NCBI GenBank assembly: GCA_033239525.1
Contig: BSYO01000009.1
Span: 14,343,299-14,407,298, forward strand
DNA: 64,000 bases
DNA from: Nepenthes gracilis
Taxonomy: Eukaryota > Streptophyta > Magnoliopsida > Caryophyllales > Nepenthaceae
Reading direction: 5' to 3'
Position 1 is the stretch's first letter; the number at the start of each line of letters is the position of its first letter. A program made the position numbers and the translations under genes. A model generated the notes under the pieces. The model saw only the letters and a list, made by a program, of their open reading frames with translations, had not been told where the DNA came from and made no database searches. Below are positions 26,491-37,739 of this stretch, in pieces.

Positions 26491-27420
26491 AACACGGAAA
26501 ATGCATGTAATACGGACAGCAAGTGAAACTCTACGACTTTCGACTTTTGAACTATGATGGATGGCCATTAAAGGACAAGAACTATGAACCGAGTCCCCAT
26601 TAAACTTGCTGTTAAAGATGGATGAAGGATATTGGAGTGGCACTCGAGGATTGCCTCCTGGGCCATGGGAGGGAACCTTTTGGTGGTACAAGACTTTTGG
26701 ACTACGGCCCCGTTTGCCGGGTTAAAGGCATTACCTCCCGCCCCGGGGAGCATAATGAGGGGATACGGCCTTAGGTTGTGGGGTTACACAATCCGTCCTC
26801 CATGTTGTCCGCTCCCGTCCGGTCCCTAAAGATGATAAGAATTTTCAATGGTCTATGAGTTTTCAGAAGACAAGATAATAAGAAAAAGACTAAGGAAATT
26901 CCGAACTAAAGAAGAAAAGACACGATAATTTTCGTATGCTAAGAATCTCGATTTTGATGCGCTTATATATATATATGTTTTTATGTTTTCTACATGTGAG
27001 TATTTTGTTGGGCTTTGTTACTCATTTTGTTATTTTCAGATGAAGAAAGGCTTATAGAGGACGAAGTTGAGTAAGGCCCTATGAAGTAGCTAGACGATAT
27101 AGATGACAGGAGCTGATCTATGAAGAGCTTAATTTTATTTCCTTTTGATATTTTGAGAAGACTTGTAAAATATTTCGTTGTATAAGATGGATGTTAGCAT
27201 GTTTCCGTGATTTCGTTTTGGATAAATGAAATTAATAATTCTAGTATGCATCTCAGGTTTGAAATTAAAACCGGAAGGCCGGCTCATATAGTTCGGCCTC
27301 ATCAATCCTGTGTAAAAGAAAAGAAAAATTTTTATGTCCACTTTATTATTATTATTTTAAGTCAACGATTTAGGCTTGACGGCGGCTTTATGCGGTGGAA
27401 TAAAGTCGGGCTGTCACAGT

Positions 27421-27431
27421 TGGTATCAGAG
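27421..27431 (+). promoter_or_regulatory. Primer binding site of family C element (initiator Met tRNA)
   Basis: TGGTATCAGAG starts three bases after the CACA end of the 5' LTR, which fixes that LTR boundary and the + orientation. Confidence 0.92.
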
Positions 27432-28146
27432 AGAGAACTGAGATACTTTAGGTTCATTGGAATCAATACGGAAACTTAGGACAGGATCAGTTAAGGCAAG
27501 AAGAGGGTTAGTTTTATTTATGCATTAGACGAAGACAATTGTGATAGCTACTTTTAGACTAATTGACTAACGAAAATGTTCTTTTCAGACATTAACGTCA
27601 TCCCTGAAGTCATGTCTAACTGTAACGACCCAAATTTTTGAACATAAGAAATTTTAAGTCATCAAACCCTTATAATTCGATCAACGCGAGTTGACCGAAA
27701 AAAGCAATAGGAAAAGTAAAAGCCTTAAGATGAAATCAACTTCGCCCTTATTTAATGTCCGGACTCCTATTGAAAATCTAATATTCCTTGAAAAAGGAGT
27801 TCAAAATATCGCTTGAAAAGAAGAAATTTTCGTGATGGAAATCAAGTCCAGCCATGTAAGGTCAAGTGGCCTTTGTATTTGTGGCCGAAGTTGTTGATCC
27901 GGTCAATGCCAGTTAGTTGACCGGAATGCGTAAATAAGGAAACCAAATACAGGAAAATAATAATTAATAAGAAAATCCTTAAATAAGGAAACGGAGCAAA
28001 AAGAAATAACCAGTAAGGAAACTTCGTAATAAGGAAACCGCGTGTATAAGGAAATGATAAATAATAAGGAAACTTTAAAATTTGGAAATCCTGCGAATTT
28101 TCCCGAAGGTTACCAAACCCTAACGACGGTTACCAAGCTCAAAGGC

Positions 28147-28155
28147 CTATAAATA
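28147..28155 (+). promoter_or_regulatory. TATA-like box in solo LTR C2
   Basis: CTATAAATA is at the same relative position as in the C 5' LTR, followed within about 60 bp by the leader shared by both LTRs (about 28190-28260). Confidence 0.5.
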
Positions 28156-28449
28156 AGACTTTAGAGAGTGGGAAAAAGGGGGCATTCGATAGGGCTTGAC
28201 CAAAAGTTCAAGGCAAAATAAAGAAATTCAGACAAGATACTCACCCCTGTTTTCAAGTTCATGATTATGCATAATTTTTTAGTATATTTGATATTATATG
28301 AATTTATACGGTGTTTGCTTTGTTCTTTTCATTTCTGAGGCGTAAAGTATGATTATTTGTAGATAATTGCATGTTTAAGGAAAAGACTTCATGATGCGTT
28401 GGAAGTATGATTACCTGTTGATTTATATGAATTTTGATAATTGTGAGTT

Positions 28450-29800
28450 TAAAGAAAAGAACACCGCCTTCATAAGAAAAGGACTCCGGCCTTTTGAGAT
28501 AAAATGCACTCCGTCCAAAGAACTCCGATCTTTCTATGAACAAAGTAGTCCTTCATCTTTTGAAAAGTACTCTGGTTTAAAGAAGAGGAATTTCGAACCT
28601 TACGTCTTTAAGGAGCACTCCGTCCGTTTGATCAAAAAGCACACCGTCTTTTGTTAAAGAAAAATCACTCTGGATTTTAGAGCGTTGGATTATAAAGAAA
28701 CAGAACTCCAACTTTTAGAGATTCGGCTTCTAAAGGAAAAAGAACTCCGGATATTAAAGAAAAGTCAATCCAGTTTTAGCAGTCCGGATTATAAAGAAAA
28801 GTCACTCCGGTCTTAGCACTCCGGATTTTAAAGGGAAGCCACCCCAGTTTTAGAGCTCCGGATTTTAAAGAAAGAATCACTCCGGATTTTAAAGAAAGAA
28901 ACACTTCGGCTTTAGAGCTCAGGATTTTAAAGAAAGAATCACTCCAGATTTTAAAGAAAGAAACACTCCGGTTTTAGAGCTCCGAATTTTAATGAAAGAA
29001 TCACTCCGAATTTTAAAGAAAGAAATGCTCCAGTTTTAGAGCTCCGGATTTTAAACAAAGAATCACTCCGGATTTTAAACAAAGAAACGCTCCGGTTTTA
29101 GAACTCCGGATTTTAAAGAAAGAATAAGTCCGATTTTAGAGCTAAACCCTTTTGAGAAAGAACTCCGCCTTTGAAGAAGAACTCCGCCTTTTGAGCAAAG
29201 TACGCCGCCAAGAGCTCCGATTTTCAAACTCCGTCTTTTAAGAAAACGACTTCGGCTTTAAGATGATTAAAGAAAAAAGTACTCCGTCCTTTTTAGAAAA
29301 AGAGCTCCGGACTTTGATAAAAAAACACTCCATCTATTTAAGAAAAAGTACTCCATCCTTTTAAGAAAGAACTTCAGCCTTAACGTCTTTAAAGAAGCAC
29401 TCCGTCCTTAAAGAAGCACTCCGTCCTTTTGTTTGAAAATGAACTCCGACCTTTATGAATGAAGAACTCCGGCTTTTAAGGACTTCGGATTTCAGAAAAG
29501 AACTCCACCCTTTTAAAAGAACTTCGGCTTTTGGAACTCCGGTCTTTTTAGGAAAGAACTCCGCAAGGAACTTCGGCTTATGAACTTCCGTTTTTATGAA
29601 TAAGGAACTCCGGCTTTTATTTCATAAAGAACTCTGGCTATTCTAGCTACGGTTTTTAATGGAATTAGAACTCCAACTTCTGAACTACGGCTTTCGTTGA
29701 AGAAAGAGCTCCGGCTTTTGAACATCGGTTTTAAAGACCTTCGATTTTAAGGAAAAATGGACTCCGGCTTCTAAGAAAAGAACTCCGGCTATAAGATGAT
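28450..29800 (+). repeat. Expanded ACTCCGG minisatellite in C2
   Basis: About 1.35 kb is made almost wholly of imperfect tandem units around AGAACTCCGG, CACTCCGG and GATTTTAAAG. Unit lengths vary from about 18 to 45 bp. Sub-arrays have their own higher-order unit, for example about 60 bp at 28850-29130. There is no coding sense; open frames here are repeat artefacts. Confidence 0.88.
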
Positions 29801-30791
29801 ACGGACTTCAATTAATGAAGTAACGAACAAGACTATATGAAAACACGTATTACGGACAGCAAGTGGAACTCTTCCGACTTTTGATCTATGACGGATGGCC
29901 ATTAAAGAACACGAACCAAGAACCGAGTTTCCAATAAACTTGCTGTTAAAGATGGATGAAGGATATTGGAGTGACACTCGAGGATTGCCTCCTGGGCCAC
30001 GGGAGGGGACTTTCTGGTGGCATAAAAACTATAGACTACAGCCCCGTATGCCGGGTTAAAGGCATTACCTCCCGCCCCGGGGAGCATAATGAGGGGATAC
30101 GGCTTTAGGTTGTGGGGTTACACACAATCCGTCCTCGATATTGTCCGCTCCCGTCCGGTCCTTAAAGATGATAAGAATTTTAAATGGTTTTATGAGTTTT
30201 AAAGAATACAAGATAATAAGAAAAATACTAAGGAAATTTCGAACTAAAGACGTGATGATTTTCGTATGGTAAGTTATGTTCGATATATATATGTTTATGT
30301 TCTCTATTTTTGCATGTGAGTATTTTCTTTGGGTTTTGTAGCTCATTCTTGCCAGAGATGAAAGGCTTATGGAGGACGAAGTCGAATAGAACCATATGAT
30401 ATCGCCTGTTTGATCAATGAAGAGCTTGTTTAATTATTTTGATATTTTGTAGAGACTTGCAAAACTGTTCCGATATTTTAACTTATCAATGTTAGTATAT
30501 TTCCGTGTTATCAATAAAAGTTATAAGTCTTAGTAAGCATCTCAGGGCAATTAGGTTCGGCTAACTTTAGAATTGGCCAAACAAGTTTGGAAATCTAACT
30601 GGTGGGCCAGCTTTATACAGTCCGGCCTCGTGAGATCCTATGGGATTGAAAAAAAAATTTATGTCCAGTTATATTATCTACCTTTTAGACCTGATGGCGA
30701 CAGTATTGTGTAATTAAGTACGGGCCGTCACACTAATAGAGGAAGGTGAACTGGACGGACTAACAACATTCCGGATAGGGAGGCAAGATAC

Positions 30792-31853
30792 TTGAACCTA
30801 TTAGATCGGATGGCTGAAGTCATAGAAGCTTTGGCTCCACCAACTCCAGTGACTACCCCAATTTCAGCTCATCAAGAGAGGTCGGTCTATGATCATTTTA
30901 CCAACGAGCGTGTTCCTGAATTCTCAGGGGAACCCGACCGGTTGAAGGCAGACACTTGGATCCAACAATTAAAGAAGGTGTTTGCGGTAATTAAGTGTCC
31001 TGCTGAAGACATGGTTCTTTATGCCACCCATAATCTGACAGGTAAGGACCACCACTGGTGGGAAATGCAGAAGAGAGTTTTCAATGAACCAGACCGGGAT
31101 ATTAGTTGGGAAATATTTGAAGCAGCGTTTCTGGATAAATATTTCCCTACTAATCTTCGTGGACAGAATGAGAATGAATTCATTCGCCTAAGGTAGGGTA
31201 CTCGCTCTATGGTGGAGTACGATGCAAAGTTTATAGAGTTATCTCGTTATACTCTTTATATGGTAGAAGACCAGGAGAGGAATGCTAGGAGGTTCTTTCA
31301 GGGACTAGGGGATGATATTAGGAGGCATCTCTCAACTCTGACGTTGGCCACGTACGGAGAGGTGCTCGAGAAAGCTGTTATCTATGAGAAGGAGCAGGAG
31401 AGAGAAGCATTGCCCAGGCAAAGAACGTTTAGTCAAACTTCAAGGGCCAGTACTAGTGGAGGCCCTTCTAAGAAAGCAAGATCATCGAGGTCCAGTGGGG
31501 AGCAGAACCGATCTGTACAGATTTCTCGAACTCCGGCAAATAATGCCTGTGATCATTGTAGGAGATCACATGAAGGGAAGCCTTGCTATAAGAAGTTGGG
31601 GGTTTGTTATAATTGTAGCCAGGCTGGACACATGATCAGATATTGCCCACTCGCCAAACAAGCCCCGAGATTTAAGTTTCCTATTCCAGCTAAGGTGTTT
31701 GTTGTTTCTGCAAAGGAGGCCGAAACGTCTACGGAGGTTGTAGAAAGTACACTTTCTATCTGTGGCACTTCTAGTCATGTGCTCTTTGACTTTGGATCTA
31801 CTCACTCATTTATCTCCCATGAATTTTTGAAATATCTTACGACCTTCCCTTAA
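30792..31853 (+). pseudogene. Family C gag and protease start, one stop codon
   Basis: The frame from 30792 to 31853 is broken only by a TAG at 31194-31196, where relatives have a Gln-type codon. After a helical N-terminus (MAEVIEAL), the retrotransposon gag domain spans about 30880-31270 (DTWIQQLKKVF, EAAFLDKYFPTNLR) and a C-terminal helix runs to about 31400. A basic Ser-rich linker precedes two Cys/His knuckles: CDHCRRSHEGKPC, then CYNCSQAGHMIRYC at about 31606-31647. The protease active site at 31788-31796 reads DFG instead of D-S/T-G. The frame ends at TTFP with a stop; the protease continues shifted downstream. Confidence 0.9.
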
Positions 31854-33042
31854 GTTCTTGGTTGCCCATTGATGGTCGCCTCACCCACGGGGTCGTCTGT
31901 AATTTTAAATATAGTGTATTCGGAGTGTTCGATAGAATCAAATAAATGCGTAATGCCTGTTAATCTAGTTTTGCTAGAAATGAAGGATTTCGATGCAATC
32001 TTGGGAATGGATCGGTTAGCCAGATATCATGCCAAGATTGATTGTTTCTGAAAAAGATTAGAATTTACCATTTCTGGAAACAAGCCCTTCTATATTCAAG
32101 GAGTCCGGCATAAAGAAGCATCTTGCTTCATTTCGACCCTTCATGCCAGGCACTTGATTGGTGATGGGTGTCAAGCTTATCTAGCCTTCGCTAGTGTGAC
32201 TACTGAAGGTCAAGAATATCTGGCCAAAGAGATTCCTGTGGTACAGAAATTCGAAGACATATTCCCTGATGAATTGCCTGGACTGCCACCCCAACGAGAG
32301 TTGGAATTTGAAGTAGAATTGATGTCAAGATCAGCACCAATATCCAAATCACCATATCGGATGGCACTGGCCGAACTCAAAGAATTGAAATAGCAACTGT
32401 AGGAATTGTTAGATAAATGTTTCATTTCAAGTATGTCACCATGGGGAGCACCGATTCTCTTTGTCAGAAAGAAGGACGGGACCATAAGATTATGCGTGGA
32501 TTATCATGAATTGAACAAAATTACCACCAAGAACAAATATCCTCTGCCAAGAATTGATGACCTCCTTGACCAATTACAAGGAGCTTACGTATTTTCAAAA
32601 ATCGACCTTAGATCCGAATATCATAAGCTTCGGATCAGAAAGGAGGATATAGCAAAGACGGCATTCCGGACTAGATATGGGCATTATGAATTTGTAATGA
32701 TGCCTTTTGGGTTGACTAATGCTCCGGCTGTCTTTATGGACTTGACGAATCGAATTTTTCAACCATACCTGGACAAGTTTGTGATCGGCTTTATTGACGA
32801 CATTCTTGTGCATTCGAAAAGCTATGAGGAATATGAGGAGTATTTACGGACTACACTCCAGTTCCTTAGGGAGTACCAACTGTTCGCCAAATTGAAAAAG
32901 TACGAATTTTGGTTAGAGGAAGTCGGATTCCTTGGTCACGTCATCTCTAAAGAAGGGATTTTCGTCGACCCTAAGAAAGTGGAAGCAGTGATAAAGTGAA
33001 ACCAGCCAACCTCTGTGACCGAAGTGCGAAGCTTCTTAGGCT
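31854..33042 (+). pseudogene. Family C protease end and reverse transcriptase, truncated
   Basis: The protease tail contains FDAILGMDRL (about 31990-32020). The linker has LPGLPPQRELEFEVEL (about 32275-32325). TAG stops occur at 32391-32393 and a few codons later. The RT is open from 32406 to 32999, with [35 protein letters not shown] and the active-site string FIDDIL intact. After the stop at 32997-32999 the connection continues to SFLGF, and the sequence then jumps at about 33042 into the LTR minisatellite. RNase H and integrase are absent. Of the pol remnants here, this RT is the best preserved. Confidence 0.9.
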
Positions 33043-34265
33043 TCTGTTTGAAAAATAATTCCAGCCTTCTGTTGAAAAAGAACTCCGGCCTTCAGTTTGA
33101 AAAAGAACTCCGACCTTCTGTTTGAAAAAGAACTCCGGCCTATTTATATGAACATTAAAAATACATGTAATACGGACAGCAAGTGAAACTCTACGGCTTT
33201 CGACTTTCGAAATATGATGGATGGCCATTAAAGGACAAGAACTATGAACCGACTCCTCATTAAACTTGCTGTTAAAGATGGATGAAGGATATTGGAGTGG
33301 CACTCGAGGATTGCCTCCTGGGCCACGGGAGGAAACCTTTTGGTGGCACAAGACTTTTGGACTACGGCCCCGTATACCGGGTTAAAGGCATTACCTCCCG
33401 TCCCGGGGAGCATAATGAGGGGATACGGTCTTAGGTTGTGGGGTTACACAATCCGTCCTCCATGTTGTCCGCGCCCGTCCGGTCTCTAAAGATGATAAAA
33501 ATTTTCAATGGTTTTATGAGTTTTCAGAAGATAAGATAATAAGAAAAAGACTAAGGAAATTCCGAACTAAAGAAGAAAAGACATGATAATTTTCTTATGC
33601 TAAGAATCTCGATTTTGATGCGCTTATATATAGATATATGTTTATGTTTTTCCGTTTTCTGCATGTGAGTATTTTGCTGGGCTTTGTTGCTCATTGTTGT
33701 TATTTTCAGATGAAGAAAGGCTTATGGAGGACAAAGTTGAGTAATGCCCTATGAAGTAGCTAGACCATATAGATGACAAGAGCTAATATATGAAGAGCTT
33801 AATTTTATTTCCAGATGGGCTTTGTAAGTATTTTGCTGCATGTGAGTATTTTGCTGAGCTTTGTTGCTCATTCTTGTTATTTTCAGATGAAGAAAGGTTT
33901 ATGGAGGACAAAGTTGAGTAAGGCCCTATGAAGTAGCTAGACCATATAGATGACAGGAGCTGATCTATGAAGAGCTTAATTTTATTTCCTTTTAATGTTT
34001 TGAGAAGACTTATAAAATATTCCGCTGTATAAGATGGATGTTAGCATGTTTCCGTGATTTCTTTTTGGATAAATAAAATTAATAATTCTAGTATACATCT
34101 CAGGTTTGAAATTAAAATCGGAAGGCCAACTCATATAGTTCGGCCTCATCAATCCTGTGTAAAAGAAAAGAAAAATTTTTATATCCATTTTATTATTATT
34201 ATTTTACGTCAACAATTTAGGCTTGACGGCGATTTTATGCGGTGGAATAAAGTCGGGCTGTCACA
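33043..34265 (+). repeat. Truncated 3' LTR of family C element
   Basis: It matches the 5' LTR from about 26390 to its end and finishes GGCTGTCACA at 34265. The first ~1.5 kb of the LTR is missing. A segment of about 155 bp is tandemly duplicated (about 33660-33812 and 33832-33986) while the 5' LTR has one copy (about 26994-27150), so the duplication came after insertion. Confidence 0.85.
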
Positions 34266-34530
34266 TATATGTATATATATAATTTATATTATACTCGATC
34301 ATAAACGACTCTCCCGGCATATCGAATCTCATTTCTAAGGCCACAAAATATCCTCAATTTTATCATTATTGAACTAACCCATGATTCTTATCTTAATTTA
34401 GTATCTCGATTAATTCCACAAAAATCTAATTGAAATAATAACCACCAATAACTTTCTCCTCAATCAATTAACAATTTCAATATATATACATATATACATC
34501 ACTTACATATAAATATATACAAATATATAC
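34266..34530 (-). repeat. B 3' LTR, piece 2
   Basis: It aligns with 44666-44900 of the 5' LTR through shared blocks such as CTCCCGGCATATC and AACCACCAATAAC. It lies between the C element and solo LTR A5. Confidence 0.85.
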
Positions 34531-36828
34531 TACAAGGTACTATTTTTTAAAATTTGATAATTATGAGTAATTAAATTAATATAAATAAATCAAGGTCAAA
34601 GGAAATGGGAGAAATTGGATTGAAAAGCCCAAAGACTTGGAATTGACAAAATCGGGAGTCAGTGTTGTAAACCTTAAAATATTAATCCGTAAATAAAATT
34701 AGAGTTTTAAATTATAATAATCACGATTTATTAAACTAATATAATCAAAATTATGATTCAATGATATGAAATATTGGGTTAGAATGGTCGAAATGGGTCC
34801 CAGACGGTGCGTATGTGAAGCTGACTCACTGCAGGCCTGACACGGGCTTGACATGCACCTAACCCACGCTTGAGCCCCACTCGAGCGCTGATTTCAATAG
34901 TATGGCACTTAAGGGACGCTCGAGATTCCTTGGGAGGGACAGCCGAAGCAAGCCCGACGTGCGCTCGAGTGCCAGTTTGGCTATTTAAAGCCTCGCATCC
35001 TGTTTTCTATCATTTTTGCGAAGCAAAAGAGAGGAGAGAGAGAGGGTGTGGTGGAGAAGAGAGAGAAGAGGAGATCGAAGCTCTCGGGTTTGTTTCAGGC
35101 TTGGACCTCATTGAGAAAGTTGTAGATCGGATTGAGGTAAGTGCACCCATATACATTTCTTTTGCTTGTTGCTCTTTTTGTTCCATTTCCTTTTGGTATT
35201 TTTATTCTAATACCTATCTAGACTTATATTTTGTAATACTCATATCTTAAACATCCATATATGTTGATATCATATTTGATTTGGAAGTTTTGTGAGGTAT
35301 TGTGTTTAGTGGAAACCCTAACCCCACGCCCCACCGTTTTCTCCCATTTATTTTGGGATTTATGTATGATTTGGCTTTAAAAAATTAGAACTCTAACTTT
35401 GTGAACGTTTTTACCTTAATTATTTGATATTTATTTATATATATTTTGTGTATGATATTTTTTATGTTTTCAAAATTATGTGGTATACCTTTTGTGAAGG
35501 AGTTTGTGGTCTAGAAGGTATAATATTTTATTTGGCTCAGTATAGTAAGAATTTTTTTAATTCTTCTATGTTTTAAGTTAATTTATGCATGTATTTAAAG
35601 TCATATGAAGATTTAAATTCACAAAAATATGAAAATATGTATCCAAATAAGTTCACCAAAATACTAAATATGTATTGGTATTTGTAAGAATATGGAATTA
35701 TACATCTATATCCCAAGTATATGAAATATTTATCCGTCTCTGTAAGAATATGAAATTAAATCTACAACAAGAAATTGGGACTCTGTTATTTGTTATTCGT
35801 TATCAGTATCCGTTATTTGCTAGCCATATTCGTTATTTGTTACCCGTTCTCCGTATTCGTATGTTTATACAAAATTTTCAATTTGAACTATGTAAAGTAA
35901 TCATAAAATTAGATTAAAGATTTGTATTTTATAGGAAAATATTTCTGACATGCCTTAAGATATTACAGTAGTATCGATGAAAATGCCCTGCCATGGGAGT
36001 TTATGTGACGGACTCTATATATTCTGGATTTTAATAAGAGGCATAAGACCTTTTGATTATGTGGAGTGGATACAATTTATTTTCTCAATAGTTTCGTTAG
36101 CTGGTAAGGCTTATTAGTTCTGATCACTAAATATAAATGAAGTTTCTGTATGTTTTAAAGCTAAAGGAATTAGAAGTAAAATACGAAATTTAAATATAAT
36201 ATCTATATTCAAAGGATATCATAAACAAAATATAAAAGTCAAATGTATTTCAAAAATATATTCGATTATGTTTACATTTTTGCATCTGCATTAAGATCAT
36301 ATCTTGTTTGCTCAATTTATTTTAAGGTATAATGCATTGTCTTTATTATATTTGTTTCTTATTGAACATTCGACTTATTCCTTACTGTTTTTTACCTTTA
36401 GATGAGCACGAGCTTAAACATGATGATGAGGAGTGGAGTTCATGGATTAAACTAGGCTTGGAGGATGATTTTTGTTATCTTATGCATATGAATGGAAGGC
36501 TTATGTATATGTTGAATGGTTATATGTATGTATTTTGATTTTATTAATGATATTCAGATGAGTTTAGTTTTCACTGTGTATTGATGATTTTGTATACTTT
36601 TACAGGTTATTACGATTTGATTTTAAGTACCTAGTGGCATCTCTTTTGCACCGACATTGTGTAAGGAAAAATGATGTTCGAGCTACGCATAAGATTTTAT
36701 GACGTTTGAATCCTGTGTGTTTGTTGTTGTAATATGTGTATATTTTATAGATAAATAGTATAGGTTTGTATTTAGTCTGATGGACATTTTAGAGACGGGA
36801 CCTTATCGAATTCCAGTTAGAATATGAT

Positions 36829-36836
<8 letters not shown>
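34531..36836 (+). repeat. Solo LTR, family A (A5)
   Basis: This 2306-bp LTR on the + strand runs from TACAAGGTAC (family start TGTAAGGTAC, decayed) to GATCCATCATA (family end TCACA). TATTTAAAG at 34982-34990 followed by a GA-rich leader (35028-35085) is a plausible promoter. Flanks TATAC and TATAT agree at 4 of 5 but lie in TA-rich DNA. The B LTR alignment breaks exactly at these ends. Confidence 0.82.
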
Positions 36837-36878
<42 letters not shown>

Positions 36879-37739
36879 GCCATATATATCACACCCACGC
36901 TGTTCCGTCTTTCTCCCCCACTAACACACATCCACTCTTTAACGCACACACACTTCTCACACCCACGCATAGCTTGTGGCCATTCTCACACACACACACA
37001 CACGTCCCTCACACAGGGCTCACACACATACACACTATATATATATATATAATATACATGCACATCTCACGCATGCCTTCGATTAAGAATATTATTATGC
37101 TTCCAAAACTTATGCACAGATATACACTTAACACTGGAAGCTCGGCCGTGCACAGATGATTATTGTTCACCCTCCTACGAAGAACAGTCCGAAATGTCAT
37201 CTACCACAATTAACCTTTATATATATGTATATATATACTCAAATCACAAATACAATAATTTAGGCTAAATCTATGAACAACTGATTTCGCCATAGTGACT
37301 CACAGTACACGTTTGGTAACATAAATAGAAAGTGACGCCCTGCTCCTCGCCTCCTTCCCATTCTCACCGAAAACAATGAAAAACCCAACTTTCCTTTTTC
37401 CACATGTAAAAACAAGATTTTGTAGGATAAGCATACAAAATTCATACCCTAATTCATCACGAAGCCCCATAAATTTCTAGTCTTATCCATCAAAGCCGTG
37501 ACTCTGTATTTCCAATTTGTCAATTTATAGCCAACAATACACTCAATTTACCACAAATCACGATGTGAAAAAAGAGAATTAGCATCAATGAGGAGAAGAA
37601 AAGATTTACTTGCAAGAGAGAGTAATTTACTTGCCTGAAACTATAGCACATCTAGGATTTAGCGGCAGCAGCGGCGATGGCGGTTTCGGTCAATCTCACG
37701 ACGATGACTTTGATTACAAAGGCAGTGGCAGCTTCAAAC
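36837..37739 (-). repeat. B 3' LTR, piece 3
   Basis: It starts in a TA repeat, then a CA-rich block (36890-37030), then about 650 bp matching 44900-45690 (for example ATTATGCTTCCAAAACTTATG). It ends at GCTTCAAAC, the target of solo LTR A6. Open frames across the CA-rich block are repeat artefacts. Confidence 0.87.

Larger units (their letters stand above)
24898..27418 (+). repeat. 5' LTR of family C element
   Basis: The LTR is 2521 bp, from TGTAACGGCCC to GGCTGTCACA, followed by the primer site. It contains about 2.9 copies of a 78-bp repeat (25028-25255), a TATA-like box at 25773, a run of short repeats with an ACTCCGG core (about 26100-26490), a GC-rich conserved block (about 26600-26830) and a TA-rich 3' end. 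Confidence 0.88.
27621..30732 (+). repeat. Solo LTR, family C (C2), nested in the C element
   Basis: This 3112-bp LTR runs from TGTAACGACCC to GGCCGTCACA. Flanks are CTAAC (27616-27620) and CTAAT (30733-30737), a 4/5 target duplication. It differs clearly from the host element's LTRs outside a conserved GC-rich block (about 29940-30170), so it is a different subfamily member. Its ACTCCGG minisatellite is greatly expanded (about 28450-29800). It lies between the primer site and gag of the host element and would have separated promoter from coding region. Confidence 0.88.
24898..34265 (+). mobile_element. Family C Ty3/gypsy element inserted in B, with nested solo LTR and internal deletion
   Basis: Order: 5' LTR 24898-27418, primer site 27421-27431, internal start 27419-27620, solo LTR C2 (27621-30732), gag 30792-31853, protease and RT to about 33042, then an abrupt join to a 5'-truncated 3' LTR (33043-34265). 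RNase H, integrase and the first part of the 3' LTR are missing. The retained LTR segments are very similar (26390-27418 against 33043-34265 apart from a duplication), so it inserted more recently than the elements around it. Flanks are CATAT (24893-24897) and TATAT (34266-34270), in a TA-rich target. Confidence 0.85.

Noticed and set aside
26389..26829. Overlapping open frames through the GC-rich block of the C LTR, also at 29789-30087 and 33228-33489
   Set aside because: The frames are on both strands, differ in length between copies, and are part of the LTR; conservation is at DNA level.
25028..29800. CRISPR-like array of short repeats
   Set aside because: Units vary in length and sequence with no constant repeat and unique spacers; the context is a plant retrotransposon LTR.
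36824..37159. His/Thr-rich open frames near 36.9-37.1 kb
   Set aside because: CA-repeat artefact within piece 3 of the B LTR.
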